This document shows positions 48,108-60,793 of a DNA stretch of 64,000 nt, piece by piece. Source of the stretch: Tetraselmis striata (lineage: Eukaryota > Chlorophyta > Chlorodendrophyceae > Chlorodendrales > Chlorodendraceae). Positions within the stretch are counted from its first letter, which is position 1. Every line of letters starts with the position of its first letter. Location of the stretch: NCBI GenBank assembly GCA_006384855.1, contig VCJN01002158.1, forward strand, positions 17,716 to 81,715, in the 5' to 3' direction. A program made the position numbers and the translations under genes. Below the pieces are notes generated by a model. The model saw only the letters and a list, made by a program, of their open reading frames with translations, was not told where the DNA came from and did not search any database.

Positions 48108-51100
48108 ATGGCTGGGAGCGGCGACGAAAGCAAGGTGCGCAGAGCTTAAGGTCTCCCTGCACTGTTGCCACAGCCTGGGCTCATAACCCCGCATCTGCAC
48201 GTAGCTCTTGGGCTGATGCGCTCTTTGTGGTATCCGTGACGCAGTCTGCGCCAGCGACCCAGGAGGCTCATCTGCCTGGGAGAAGCAAACGGCGGATAAA
48301 GGCACCCAAACGATTTGACGACGAGGATGGTGCGCTATCCATGAGAAACATGCATGTGTGGCTTTATCCCAACCGTGCATACTTACTATGCCACCTGCCA
48401 AGCAACGTTGCCAGTGTGATGTGTGGTGCAAGGCATGAGCTCACTTGATGCCTGACACCATTTGTCCGGGCCCCTGTAGACTTGTATAGCACCAGCAGGC
48501 CAGCTGCGTCAGAAAGCAAGGACGGGCAGCAGATCGATGTGGAAGTGCTGGTTCGCCGACCTCTTGCTCCCAAAGACGTTTGTGGCGGTCTAGCCAACTC
48601 CACCGTGTTCCTGTTTTGGCCAGGGGATTCCCTGTGGTATGAAGCTACAATCGAGAAGGTTGCTGCTCCCCCCATTGTCATTATCTAACCTGTATATATA
48701 TGGTATGCATGGCGCTCACAATTGCTCTGTACTATACATCATGCACGTACAGATACGTGTGAAAGACAGGGCAGCGACGGTGCACTACACAGTGACTGAT
48801 GAAGTCGAGGAGGTGGATTTGAATGAGCTGATGAAGGCAAAAGAGATATCTGTTGTGGAGTCAAGAAGACCGCCACTGAGACTTGGCAAGGGCGAGACAG
48901 TAATATCAGGAAATGGTAATTCTGAACTGGACGATGCACATCACATCACCCCGGGCACCAGCGATGCTGATGATACACATGATGATGACAAACCATTGCA
49001 GGGTACTGCGCCCTGCCTCTCCAAGAACCACTCAAATAGCCTAAGCCTAGTCACCTCGCACAGTCATGTGGAGTATTTCTGCCTGATGGCCGTACCCGGT
49101 TGTACATGACTTCTCATCCCGGATCGGACTTGGGCATTTGCCATGGACGGCTTTAGCCCCTTATACCATGCCTGTCATGTGTCCGCAGCTCTGCTCCCTG
49201 AACCGGCCATAGCGCCTGCTGCGGAAGAGCGCGCTACTCAGATCCAGAGCCAGCCTCAGGTCATGCCACGTGACACCGCAATTTTGATACGCCTAAACAA
49301 ACTGAGGAAGGTGCACATGCATGTTCCTGCACAGCAATAATGCTGTTGCACATCCCGCGTGTTTGGGGCATCTCACATGTGTGCCATATCTGCGTTGATT
49401 AGGAAAATGAAGCTCACCAGCCCACCAAAAAGCAGAAGACTGCATCAACGGCTCAGAGTGAAGCAGATCAAGAGGTACAGAATGACAATGGCACGTTGTC
49501 TGATGTGGGGGGCGCAGCGTCTGAGCAGGCCACCGAGCTTTGCGCGTTATCTGCAGAGGAGTGGACCCGCTCTATGCTGGCCAACCTGGTTGGGGCGACA
49601 GTGCCACAGGCAGAACCCAGTGACGAACCCGCACATAATCCGGATACCGCTGGCGCTGCGAAGGAAGGGCATGATTTGCAACGCCACAGCTCTCTGCCTT
49701 CCGCAGGCACTGCTGACACAGTTAGATCGAAAGTGATGCTCACGTTCAAGGAATCGCTGGCCAAAGCAGTGACCGAGAGCTGCGAGCTGTCTGGACACGG
49801 GGGTCAACATGTAGCGAGCCTGGCAGAGGCTGTCGAGGCACAGTTGTTTGAGCAATATGGCGGTGTTGGCAAGGACTACCGTGCCAAGTACCGATCGCTG
49901 CACTTCAACCTCAAGGACCCCCATAATCCAAGCCTGCGCAGGCGGGTTTTAGTTGGCGAAATATCCCCAAGTGAGCTTGTTTGCATGACTCCAAATGAGC
50001 TGGCCAGTAAAGAACTCAGTGAGTGGCGTATCAAAAAGGCTGCCGAGTTTGAAAAGGCAGTTGTTGTGGACGATGAAACAGCCGCCAAGTGAGTACACTC
50101 CTCCCATTGCAACTGGGTGTTGCATGTTACATACAGCCGGGGAATTCACAAATGCGGCTGCTGTGCCTGGCAGGTACTCTACTGCTGCAGCAGCATTGCT
50201 GCAAGAGAAGCTACGGAAAAGCGGTAAAGTTGAGGTGGTTGGTTACTCCAGTACAGTGTCAGAGCAAACACCTACTGACACTCTTTTACAGCCTGCGCCG
50301 CAAATTGAGGCAAGGGCACCCACATCGAGGGAAGCCGATGCAGAAATGGCTCAAGTACCGCCTTCTCCAGAGCACATCAGTCAAAACGAGCCGCCATTGT
50401 CAGCTGCACAGACGAAAGTCACTGGCACAGTGTTTGATACCCCCAAAGCAGTGATTGCTCCAGGGAAAGGCATGCACGTCAGTGTCGCTGCGGAAGACCT
50501 GCAGATTGCCCATACCGAGGAAGTACCTGGATTGCAAGAGTTCGGACCGCACTCGCCAGAGCAAGCGGCTTCTGACAATGAAGCAGCTATGAGCCCATCA
50601 AGGTCTGGTTGCTAGGAATGGCGGGCGCATTGGGTGCAAGAACCAGCATGTTGACCGCTATGTCCATGTTTGGGGGAGCAATCGTGCTTGAGCTGATCAC
50701 TGTGGCTCCATGCACCCAGGCGCAGCCCATCACTATCGCCTTGCTTAAGCGACACACCAGAGCCGGAGTCTGAAAGTCTTCAAGGCATCCTGGAGCTCCC
50801 ATGTTCATCTGTGGAGCTTGGCAGTACGGTACGTGCGGCTTGCTGCAGGGTTCCGGGAACACCACGGACCTCTCTGGCTTCTTTTGGGGATACTCGCCCA
50901 TGAGCACCCTTGGAGTTTCATGACAGTATCTTGTGTTTGCAGGTCTGGGAGGGGGATCTCTCTGTTCCAGGGCTAGGGGTATTTGCTGTGGGTGTAGAAC
51001 AAATAGGAGGCATGGGGGACATTGCCCATCTCTTCTCTGATGGGTGTGTGGAGATCAAAGGGAGAGTTGGTAATGACAAGCTGGAGCCATTCTTCCATGA

Positions 51101-51272
51101 CCTTCGAAGTTCGAGAAGCCGCACAGTCACACTCGGCATTGTGCGCTGCCTATCCAGTCACGACCACGAAGGAATTATGGAGGTATGCGCAGTAAAACGC
51201 AACTCGTGCACCTGCTCTTCATTATTTACACAGCACACTGATTGGGCGGGCCTGGAGTTTGGGAAAAACCTG

Positions 51273-51305
<33 letters not shown>

Positions 51306-52350
51306 TTCCTTGCTTCGAAGCTTGTCAAACAGTTTACTTCCAAGAATAGATCTGGGGTCGCGGAGCCGGGGCATGGAGTGGAAGTGTACTTCGTATCACG
51401 AGGGCCTCTTACAGCACGGTTCTGCAAGACAGCGTCGCATTCAATGCGCCGTGCAGAAGACCGGCGATTGGTGCCTGCTAATGTAGGTTTTGGTGAGCTT
51501 CTGTGCATCACCGTTCACCGGAAGGTGGGTTGGAGGATGGTGCAATGGATACTGTATGCTTTCAATGTGACTATGCCCACGCATCTGAAAGAACCTTTTA
51601 TTAGTCTCATATTGGGCTTGCTAGAACATTCGGCATTACACGTCCTTATCTGGCCTCTTACCGACGAGGAGGTTCTTATTCTCCGCCGAATCCTCATTTC
51701 CGCACCGGCACTTGTGTGTTTTTTGAAAATCATCTGTGCTGACGGGCAGAAATTCCATGTGTGTCCCACAGGACTGGAGCGCACCAGACAGGCAGCCACG
51801 CCAACAACCCCCTGCAGTTACAGGTCTAGCAGTTGCTGTCAAGCCTCGCAACACATCTTCTGATGGCAGTGATGAACACGAGTTTTCTCCCCCTCCTGAC
51901 TCACCTCCAGCATCCAAGTGCAGGGTGAGGAATTCTGTTTGTTTTCTTCCCGCTCTTTTGTTTGTAATTTATGAATATTAGTTCCCTGACGCAAATTGAA
52001 TGTCTTTCACAGGATGATACACAAAGCACCGTCAATGCTCTGCCATCGTTTCTCGTCCCGCTGCTTTCGTCGTCAGAGACTTCACAACCCGCTGACTTTC
52101 GTAAACCCCCCCCCCCCCCCCCCCCCCCCCTTACCGTTTCCAGACCACCCCATGCTATCATTTTGCCATACACGCCACACACCTGCAGACCAACCTTGCC
52201 CAAATCCATGTATTTTTGTTTGGTTTGACTCTGTTAATATCCACAATAATTGCAGAAAGCCACCCAGATCCACATGGAGTTGCTGATAAGCCCGAGTCTG
52301 AGGGTGAGTGCGCTGCCATTGTTCTCATCTTCCCTGTAGTTGTTGCACTT

Positions 52351-52382
<32 letters not shown>

Positions 52383-53360
52383 CCCCCTTCTCATCTTGCA
52401 CATTCATGTGCATGGGAGTCGCATTCAGACTGATTTCTGAAATACTTGTACGAATTTGTGGCCCACATAGCATCAGGCATTGATTTGGGCAACCTTGGAG
52501 CTCTGGCTGCAGCTTTGGGTGTTAATATAGCAGCATCCGAACCTGATTCTGTAGCAGCGGTAGCAAGCGGTACGTCGCGAACTGTCAGGCCTTAACAACC
52601 AATCCAATTGCATGCAACATTCAGACATCGGGATACGTGGGACTTTCATGTGTGTACATCTTGCAATCGGCGTGGATGTTGATATTTAGGTCAAGAAAAC
52701 AACTTGACCAATGGATGCTCTTACACAGGTGGTTATCAGTTCCCAGCACCGCATGACATCAAGGCAGGCCGAGACTGGAAGAGCTCAAAACCAAACAACA
52801 ATTCTGGCCCCCACCCAGCTATGACTACATGCATGAGCACTCCTAATCAGAACTCTGCGCCACGGGCATCAGAAGCGGCGAACATGAACATCCAGCATCA
52901 TGGATTCAATCCACCACGTTGGGCACAACCACTGCCAGATACGCGAAATACGTCCTCTCAGCCAGCGCCACCGCTTATCAGCAGTGTAGGTGGTGGTCAG
53001 TTTGGTTCTGCCGGAGGTGGTCATTGGAATGGCCAGCATTTCAATGGAACAAGCAGACATCCGGAAATCAGCGGAGCAGGTTTCCAGGGACCTCCTCTCA
53101 GTCTGCCATTCCCGCACGGCTCGTCTGGTATGGATGCAGGTGCCCAGCCTATAAGCCATCCTGTGCCAGCACAACTCCTCTATGGGGGTCAGCATGCACA
53201 AGATGTGCGTGTTCAGGGGATGCATGGTGCCATCATGCGAGGTCCTGCGCTGCCACCGCACGGACATGGGGGTGCTGGTAGTGGCAGGGGTACCGCACAG
53301 GATCCAGGCCGTGTGCATCATAGCGGCTGGGGGTGGGGTCAAGGTCGGTCCCATAACTAG
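48108..53360 (+). CDS. Tudor-like / TFIIS-central / SPOC domain protein (PHF3-DIDO-Bye1-like)
   Basis: Spliced host gene. Start ATG 48,108 (MAGSGDESK, donor at 48,135). Exons: 48,245-48,329 (basic KRRIKAPKRF); 48,480-48,658 and 48,753-about 49,002 with FLFWPGDSLWYEATIEK then RAATVHYTVTDEVEEVDL, a Tudor-like fold; about 49,190-49,260; 49,403-50,088 with the TFIIS central domain (VRSKVMLTFKESL, AQLFEQYGGVGKDYRAKYRS, LHFNLKDPHNPSLRRRVLVG, MTPNELASKELSEWR); about 50,175-50,612 disordered; 50,943-51,182 and 51,321-51,534 the SPOC domain (VWEGDLSVPGLGVFAV, EIKGRVGNDKLEPFFHDL, SRSRTVTLGIV, SGVAEPGHGVEVYFVSRGPL); 51,772-51,924; 52,013-52,100; 52,256-52,303; 52,477-52,570; and 52,690-53,360, Gly/Pro/His-rich, ending TAG. 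Proteins of this build bind RNA polymerase II CTD and modulate elongation. Three introns carry C runs. One join (50,612 to 50,943) is unsettled in phase. Confidence 0.85.
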
Positions 53361-54186
53361 ATCAGCTTGATGGCATGTAGTTACCCTTTGTAAACGATGG
53401 TTAATGTTGCTTGAAAATAATAATATAATGCCGCGTTGTTGCGAGCTTGTTGTATCATGCCATCACGTGAATGCTGGGCGAATCTATAGATACCTATTGC
53501 AGACGGACTGTGCGTATGTGTGTGTCCAAGGGGGGTGGGGGGGGGGGGGGGGGGGGGGGGTAATAGTGTAGTTTAGTACATTTTATTGTATTGTAGTGTG
53601 AGTGAATAACACCATCCTCATCCGGGCTGAGCTCTTCTCTATACCCAGAGCGATCAAACTCAACCCCACGACCCGGACCCTCACATGCTGAGCAAGTATC
53701 CCTTTGAAAAATCCATTACAAACAGTGAATTAACCTATATTAGTATATTTTTCACCGCGCATTTCATTTCGCATCATACGTTATGGTTATACCCTACTTC
53801 CCCGGGCTACTATCAGTACTTCAGACTCACGGGTGTTATTCTGGGTTGGGTTTGTAGACTAGAGGGTAGGGCGGCATTATTAGCGTGCAAACCAGGCGCG
53901 ACGCACATCCAATGATGGTTTTGGAGCATTTTGTCCAAAGTTGGAAATTGAAATTGACAAAGTTGGACAAAGTGGAGGCAAATTATGGTAAAGAACTATG
54001 ATGATTAATCCTTAAATCCATCGCGTAGGCACAAGCTGATGTTGCTATTAGTTTACTCGTTGCCAAGCCGGCGGCTGGAGTGCCGGCCCGGGGCCGGGGA
54101 GGTGCTAGAGCCATGGCGGGCGTCGTTCATGTCGCGTACCGGCCGCCGTGGTAGCAGTAGCCGTTGTCGCCACCCGCCAGCAGTGT
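53361..54186. other. No gene seen; G run
   Basis: 3' flank of the SPOC gene (AATAATAATATAATG near 53,415 could serve polyadenylation), a G run at 53,541-53,560, and imperfect repeats of AAAGTTGGACAAAGT at 53,935-53,975. Confidence 0.45.
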
Positions 54187-54529
54187 GTCAGTTATAATGT
54201 ATTGTAACTTGTCCTGAGCAACCTTTGGCGTAATACTATACGAGTACAGCATGTACCCGTTCGAGTGTGCGCATGCTGCGCACACGAGACTAGACCGCTG
54301 CCGAAGGGATTCCGGAACCGGTGACCAAGAGAATTTGCTGCCGCGCCTATGGCGCCTTCTTCACGACGACTCAGTTCTACATACAGATTAGCGTGCGCCG
54401 AGTCGCCTCCGCCCACCGCCGCGCCTATCGCAGACGGTGGTGATGGCGCTCCTGCGGTAGCTGCTGCACCAATATGGGGGGGGGCGGGGGGGGGGGGGGG
54501 GGGGGGGGGGCTCATGCTCGCGAGTGGTA

Positions 54530-54815
54530 CTTGGAATAGCCGAAAAATGTTAGGGTGGGTCATGACCACGCCGTCGCGCGCGGTCGGAAGCGGTGACGAG
54601 ATAAAAGCCAATGACAGTCCTACCCGCGGGATGAAAGAGGGTTGGCGGGGGCGCGGCGAAAGGTTCGGACACCCCGAGTGGGGAAGAGGGTGGGGGGGGG
54701 GGGGGTGGGGAGCGACTGGTTCTTTGAAACAGCCGAGAAAGGTAAGGGTGGGCCATGATCACGCCGGCGCTCGCGGCCGAGAGCGGTGACGTGAAAGGCA
54801 AGGGGGGGGGGGGGG
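54530..54815 (-). repeat. ~195-bp tandem duplication ending in G runs
   Basis: Blocks with GGGTGGGTCATGACCACGCC (54,553) and GGGTGGGCCATGATCACGCC (54,746) repeat, each followed by a GGTGACG stretch and preceded by a G run. Minus-strand frames read VVMTHPNIFRLFQ and VIMAHPYLSRLFQ, so a repeated short peptide would be encoded, but no larger gene is evident. Confidence 0.6.
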
Positions 54816-55019
54816 GGTGTGGGGTGTACCACCAGTGTTTGCAGAGGCTGCGCGTGACAATGGGAAGCTCCTATAGGGGTTCCCGGCGGGTGGGCTGTGG
54901 GGGGCGCGGGAGTTTTGAGTGCCATCGCGACGCGCAGTACCGATTGCCGGTATCTGCCGGGCCGCCGGACTGTGTTGCGGGCAGGCGCGCTGGGGGGCGC
55001 GCCGCCTGCATCACTTAAC

Positions 55020-56006
55020 AACATGTCAATACAGAACATATGATTAGTATATCGTACCATGGTGGAAACATGCCGGCACATTTTGCAGTACATCGTTCAG
55101 TGTATCATTTCGACCTTCAATCTGTGATTGCGCAATCCCCTTACCTGTCGTACCATCCGCTCAAGCCATAAGCTTTGACCGCGGAATACGGCATTTTTGA
55201 CGGTACTCTAAACCAGCATTTCGATGCCCGTGCCGTTTCACCTCCAGCTTCTGACCGGTCATACATGCATATCACGGTCAAACAGTATCGCATGACCCGA
55301 TTTGGTATCCTACAAAGCTTGACCGCGGGGTGGTGTTAGGTACGGCTGAAGTGGCAAAATCAATGCGTGACTGCAAAGAGGTGGTATCACAAACCTTTCT
55401 CTGCTCTGATCTGCCCCCATCTCTCGAGTGGCTGCCATCGAAGTCCAAACCTCACTCCCCCCCCCCCCCCCCCCCCCCGCCCCCGGCCCGACGCGCGTCT
55501 TCGCATGCTACTGCGCGACACCTATCGTATCGCCGCGAAATGACTCTTCAATACGCAGGCGATGTAGTTCGCAGGCTAATGTCTCCCCATCGCCTCGCGT
55601 ACCCTGCCGAGTCCACACCGCGACCATGAGCGCGCACGGCCCGACCATTGCCGGCGCTTGCCATGTATACAGCAACGTCACCAACGTGAACGAGACTACC
55701 CCAGCCCCGACGCAGACGCACCGGCAGAGGATTCGGGCCAAGCAACGGAAGCTATCGAGCAAGCAAGGGCCCCCCGCGGGTTGTCCCGCTTGGCCATGAG
55801 CCGGGTAAACACCCAATCCATCCGTTCAAGGTTTCTGGCACGCGACTCATTTGGTATGCCCACGGGCAACGCCCTGTCATGTTGCAAGGGCGGCACTTGC
55901 ATGCACAAGCTCGCTGGCGGTGCCCTTCAGTCAGAGCGTGACCTAGTGGTCTTCGCTCGAGGCCTTCATGAAGCGGGTGGCTTCAACTCGACTGGAGTTG
56001 TACAAG
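55020..56006. other. No gene assigned
   Basis: Contains a C run (55,459-55,478) and unrelated short open frames. Repeated motif CTTTGACCGCGG / CTTGACCGCGG near 55,168 and 55,318. Confidence 0.35.
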
Positions 56007-56541
56007 GAGAAATGTGACAGTTCCAATGTATTGTAACTAGTCCTGAGCTACCTTTGGCATCATGCCAATATCAGTGTGCGCATGCCGCGCTCACTAGTGC
56101 TGTACCTCGGGGGATATTCCATGCCCGAGGCTACTAATAATTATCAGCCAGTATGTCATATGTATGTATACAATGCCATACTATGTACATATATATATAG
56201 TACAATGCCATACTATGATTGGGCTGACGTTAGGCCTTCTATTCGTCTCTCCAAGGTGACGCTCTTTGCAATGAGCGTGCTGCTATATGTCGGCATGGTC
56301 TGTCGACCAGTGTTGACGCACAAATAGTGTATATAGCAACGGGTGGTGACAACCTTGTAACCAATATATTTGTATCCACAAAACACTGTAGCCTCTCGCC
56401 TTTGCACCACCATTGCACATCACCTTTGTTTGTCTTTGGGTCTCTATCATGTTGAGACTGTCGCACTGGTTTCGGAGCCAGTGTTAGCTCCAGATTCGTC
56501 AAGTCTTCCACTGCAAAGCACGCTCATTTGTTGTATAATGA

Positions 56542-57526
56542 GTGGTGCTATGTGGCGCAAGTTGCGCGCAATTGGCGTCCCGCGAGAAGGACGCCGACAC
56601 CAAGCTACCCTTTGATGACGAAGTCACTGCCTCAGTGATTGTGACTTTACGCTCAGGGGATGGTGCTGAGCGTGATATTATGATGACCATCGAACCAAAT
56701 CATAATAACGCTGCGTTTCTGCCATGTGGATCCTCATGTATTGTCGATTTATCGGTTCGCGAAGTCGCAGTTCGTATGCTGCAGTCAGAAACTCGAACAG
56801 TGATGAACCCGGAGGATCTGAATCTCTTCGACTGTGTAACTATTAAGAGAGTAGACTGCTTCATGTATGAAGCACGTCTGAATCACTACGAGCTAAAGAA
56901 TGACGCTCGTTGGCCGTACCGTGCTGAGAAACTAGTGAACGAAAATCTGGTTCAATTTATCGGTCCGCTAGTAGCAGGCGATCAACCTGTTGATAATGGT
57001 GCTCGTTTCCCAGATCGGATTACTGTCGAGCCAGGCAATGGTCGCCCGTCATATACAACCGGGGTGGCTGTGCATCTGCGGGGTAAATGGTGCCGTGCCG
57101 TTACCTTTGTCGCAACACATGTTATCCACTCGGCAGTCGTATATAAATGCTCCAATGTGTATGTATAGGGCCGTTTCGACTTATGGTATTTGGATGAACA
57201 GAAACTATCCCGGTGTACCTGTGGCCGTACCGTTTCGTTTCGACCATACGGAGTCGCCTTTGTGGGAGGCGGTGAACGACTATATGTCAGTCGATATCAC
57301 TGCCGAGTTCGGCCGTATGGAGGTGTCGCAACATGTACCGTGGTACGAGAAACCTGAGGCGGCACTTACAGAAACGCAACGAAAGGCGGCGCAACAACAG
57401 CCCAAGGTCGATAATGTAAATCTCATAGCTCTCGACGTATGGTATTCCCGAGATGCTGGGTCGAGCCGGCATGAAAGCCGACACGCCTGCATGACTGATG
57501 TATGTCATGCAACAGCTGGACACATC
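56542..57526 (+). CDS. Unrecognised ORF interrupted by the TIR transposon
   Basis: A frame from about 56,542 reads KLPFDDEVTASVIVTLRSGD, EDLNLFDCVTIKRVDCFMYE and YELKNDARWPYRAEKLVNEN to a stop at 57,168. An overlapping frame then continues GIWMNRNYPGVPVAVPFRFD, WEAVNDYMSVDITAEFG and WYEKPEAALTETQRKAAQQQ up to 57,526, where the left inverted terminus of the 4.9-kb transposon starts. The base composition is less GC-rich than the transposon and similar to the gag at 62,391-63,149 on the other side. It may be the 5' part of the same retroelement, with one frameshift. Product not recognised. Confidence 0.45.
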
Positions 57527-57554
57527 GCTTCCCGCGGTAACCCGTACGGTAGTT
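57527..57554 (+). repeat. Left terminal inverted repeat
   Basis: CGCTTCCCGCGGTAACCCGT plus ACGGTAG; mirrors 62,361-62,388. Confidence 0.75.
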
Positions 57555-57762
57555 CGGATTTCGAATACGCCACGGACAATACAAAAGGCGTCACGCACAG
57601 CCGCCAGCGGTGGTGCCATGCCATCATCCCTGCCACATGACCCACCCACACAACCAGCGGGTCACCAGGTCGGTCGTCGGTCAGTCCAAGAGACTGGCAA
57701 GAGGTCCGTGGTGCGTGTGGGGGGGGGGGGGGGGGGGGGGGGCACTCGTATAGTTACAGGGT

Positions 57763-60520
57763 TTGACCGCGATGGTGTTGTCTGGGGTACCGAATCGCCC
57801 GCGGACGCGGCATGAGGCAGCAGCCCGCCCGCCCGTCGCCCGCAAAACGCGAGTAACTAATGCGCCAGCTATTGTTGTCGACGGCCTCGACCCGCCGCAG
57901 CAAGGACGAGGCCGCAAACGCGGCGCGCATGGGCGCTTCGTCAGGACTGCGCGTGGGGCACGGCGCTCCGCTGCTCGCCCGCACGCCGGGCGCAATGGCG
58001 CGGTAGTCGCCTCGTTGGAGTCGCAGGTGGCGGCCGCCCAAACAACAGCACAAAAGCAACAGCTCGCGCGCCGGAGCGTTGAGGAACAGCCGGTCGGGCT
58101 GCATGCTGAGGTGAAGCAGCTCCGTCAGGGCGAGGCACTGCAGCGCGCTTAGCAGCTAGCTCGGGCGGTACGTGACAAGGACAAGCAGGTAGCCGGCATG
58201 CGCGTGCAGCTCGAGCGCGCGCGTAAAGAAGCTACATTGGAGAACACGCGCCGCCATCCTTGCGCTCGTCAAGCGCAAGCACGAGGAGGTCAGCGAGGCG
58301 CTCGAGATTGCGGCGGTGCACCGTCTTCCAGCAGGGCAGGCCAGCGAGTGCGTTTTGAAGGTGCCCCGCACCTTCTCGCAGTGGTCCGCGAACAACGCCG
58401 CTAAGAAGATAGGAGAGTTTCTAGACCCGGCGGCATGTCGTGCCGAAGACGACGCGGAGGGAGCCAGGCTGCAACGGCACGTTGTAGCCAAGCTCACCGA
58501 CCGCTACCAGCCCCCTGCCCCATGTGGAGCGCCGTGCTACGGCCCGTGATGTCACCACGCAGTGACGGCTGTGGTCGGCGACATTCAAGAGCACTTCTCG
58601 CCGCAGTTGGGCAGCTGCCTAAAGTCGCGTTGCAAATGCAGTGACAAGGAATACCATCGCATGATCCGGGGCATCGGGCAGTGGTTTGATCCGGTCAAAG
58701 GCGTGCATGTGCCACGCACCCTGTCGCTGTTCGACGTCCCCTTCCCGCAACTGTCCTCGAACCGTGCGGTGAGGGAATGGAGGGGTTATGCAAAGGAGGA
58801 GCTCGGCGTGAAACACCAAGTGCTGGAGGGCAAAATCGTGACTGCAACCGTCCCCACCGGGATGGCTGTGGCCAGCCGCATCTGGGACCTTAGGTGGTCG
58901 TCCGGCTACGCCCCAGACTACGCGCAGCACCCCCCCCCCCCCCCCCCCCCCCCCCATGTCCAGGGCATCGTGGACTCTGCTGGCGCTTACAAGGGTGTCA
59001 AGCAGACCACCGGTGTGACCAAGGTGGTCCGGCATGACGGCCTACAGAACAACAGCTTGGTAGGGAACAGCCATGTCCTCATGTACGAGGGGGATGACGC
59101 CTATGAGGTGTTGGCGGAGAAGGGCAAGCGCTTCTTCGACGAACTTAATGACATTGCCATCAAGGGAGTGAGGGAGTGACGCTACCAGATAGCACTAAGG
59201 TGCCAGTGATGGTGTGCGAGGGGGGGGACAACAAGTATCAGAATGCAAGCAGCGGCCAATGTGGTTGCTCGGCAGAGAAGGTATGCCCATGCATTTGACA
59301 TTGCTATCACAAATGCAGCATGTGCATGGATGTATATATTCTGTATAATATTCTGTATAATATATTATACGTATAATATATATATATATGAAGTATTGCT
59401 ACTTATGGTTTGCTGATGTGGCGCTCGTGTGTGGCGCTATGTGGCAAACCAGAGGTGCAGTTGTTGCACGGCCCTCACCAAGCATTTCCATATGACATGG
59501 GAGCAGCTGCAGGCGGAGGGGGCACAGTGGAGGGAGCTAATCTGGCAGATCAAGGCGTCTCACAGCTTTGTAAAGGGCATCGTGGACAAGGCATACAAGT
59601 GCCCGTGCTGCAACAAGATGATCCGCAAGCATGGCGATGTCCCCCCAAAGAAGACCAAGAACGGGCTGAGGGAATTTGCAAGGCTCCATGCGGCGGAGAG
59701 GTTTGTTATCTCGAATTGTTTTGCATATTTTTTTTGCATATGTATTGATATGTTTCATGCTGATTGGTAATACTATGTTGCTGATTGTTTATAACTATAT
59801 GCACATTGCAGGTACCTCAAGCCCCCACTGCTACACGTTGGAGCCCAGCGTAAGGTACCCGATCTCATGCACATCAACCTCCGGATCACGGCGGGGCTGT
59901 ACTACTACACGGTCCAACGCCACTGCGCCACCCCAGAGGACCTGCATGCGATGCGGCAGTGGATGTTCGATGCGCTCGGCATCACAGTCAACAACAACAA
60001 GAGACGGAACAAGAAGCAAGATGCTGTCTATATTGGCCAGAAGAAGGAGTCCTTCATCGGCGCAGAGTGCGTCAAGCTGATCGCCCAGTACGACAAGGCG
60101 CTGAAGCACGTCAGGGAGGCTTACCCGACGGTGAGCGACTCCGGTGATGTGAAGGCGCAGACCGCCTGGGAGATCTGGAAGCAGCTATAAGAGTTGCTGT
60201 TGGAGCCCGTGGACCCAGCGCGCGCACCTGGCACCGCCAAGCTGCCACCTCTGCACCTGCGGGAGGCTCGCGCACAGCATGTCAAGCAGGTGGCAGAGAA
60301 ATTCGTGCAGGCATTTGCCAATGCTGCACTTGAGAATGACGCTGCCACCGTGTACTGCCACATTTTGCAGTGCCATATCTCTGATTACATAAGGTGGTAT
60401 GGCGACCTGCTGAACTATGGCTGCCACGGGTCTGAGCACGCTCACTCCGTCACAAAGACTGCCTACCGGAGGGGCACTGCTGGGCACCCAGAGTTCCGGG
60501 TAGGGGAGGTCTTTGGCTAA
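57763..60520 (+). pseudogene. Transposase-like gene of the TIR element (decayed)
   Basis: In order: a basic N-terminus, a coiled-coil (LESQVAAAQTTAQKQQLARR to AGMRVQLERARKEATLENT, interrupted by TAG at 58,150-58,152), RTFSQWSANNAAKKIGEFLD (another frame, TGA at 58,548), then 58,562-59,179 with CKCSDKEYHRMIRGIGQWFD and HDGLQNNSLVGNSHVLMYEG. Then follow CGCSAEKVCPC-type Cys residues, CSCCTALTKHFHMTWEQLQA, YKCPCCNKMIRKHGD (59,600), RKVPDLMHINLRITAGLYYY (59,850), AVYIGQKKESFIGAECVKLI and finally CHILQCHISDYIRWYGDLLN then GSEHAHSVTKTAYRRG (60,520). The D-x-x-H of DLMHINLR and the late YGDLLN..SEH..K block recall RNase-H-fold transposases, where similar strips carry the catalytic Asp and Glu. I cannot name the superfamily. 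Two stops and at least two frame changes show decay. AT-rich introns lie at 59,180-59,410 and 59,700-59,812. Confidence 0.5.
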
Positions 60521-60793
60521 ATGAAAATTCATAAAAGCCACCAACATGAGCTGCCCACACCAGAGCGGCCGAAGCGGGGGCCGCGGGGAGAAGCGCGTTG
60601 CGCACACGAAGAGCGCCCGCCCCCCCCCCCCCCCCCCCCCCCCGCCTCACTCCCCCCCGGGCACCAAACGGGCTGCGTCCACGGCAGCTGCAGCACCGCA
60701 GCCCCCTCCCCCATAGAACCACATTGTGATAGTTTTTTCGTGACATTTGGAATCCAAGTCTGGGAGATGAAGGGAAAATATTACAGCGCACGG

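Larger units (their letters stand above)
54187..56100 (+). repeat. Pair of ~95-bp direct repeats 1.8 kb apart
   Basis: 54,187-54,290 and 56,007-56,096 share AATGTATTGTAACT(T/A)GTC, CTGAGC(A/T)ACCTTTGGC and GTGTGCGCATGC(T/C)GCGC in the same order. They could be terminal repeats of a small element; the ends are not resolved and no target duplication was found. Confidence 0.45.
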
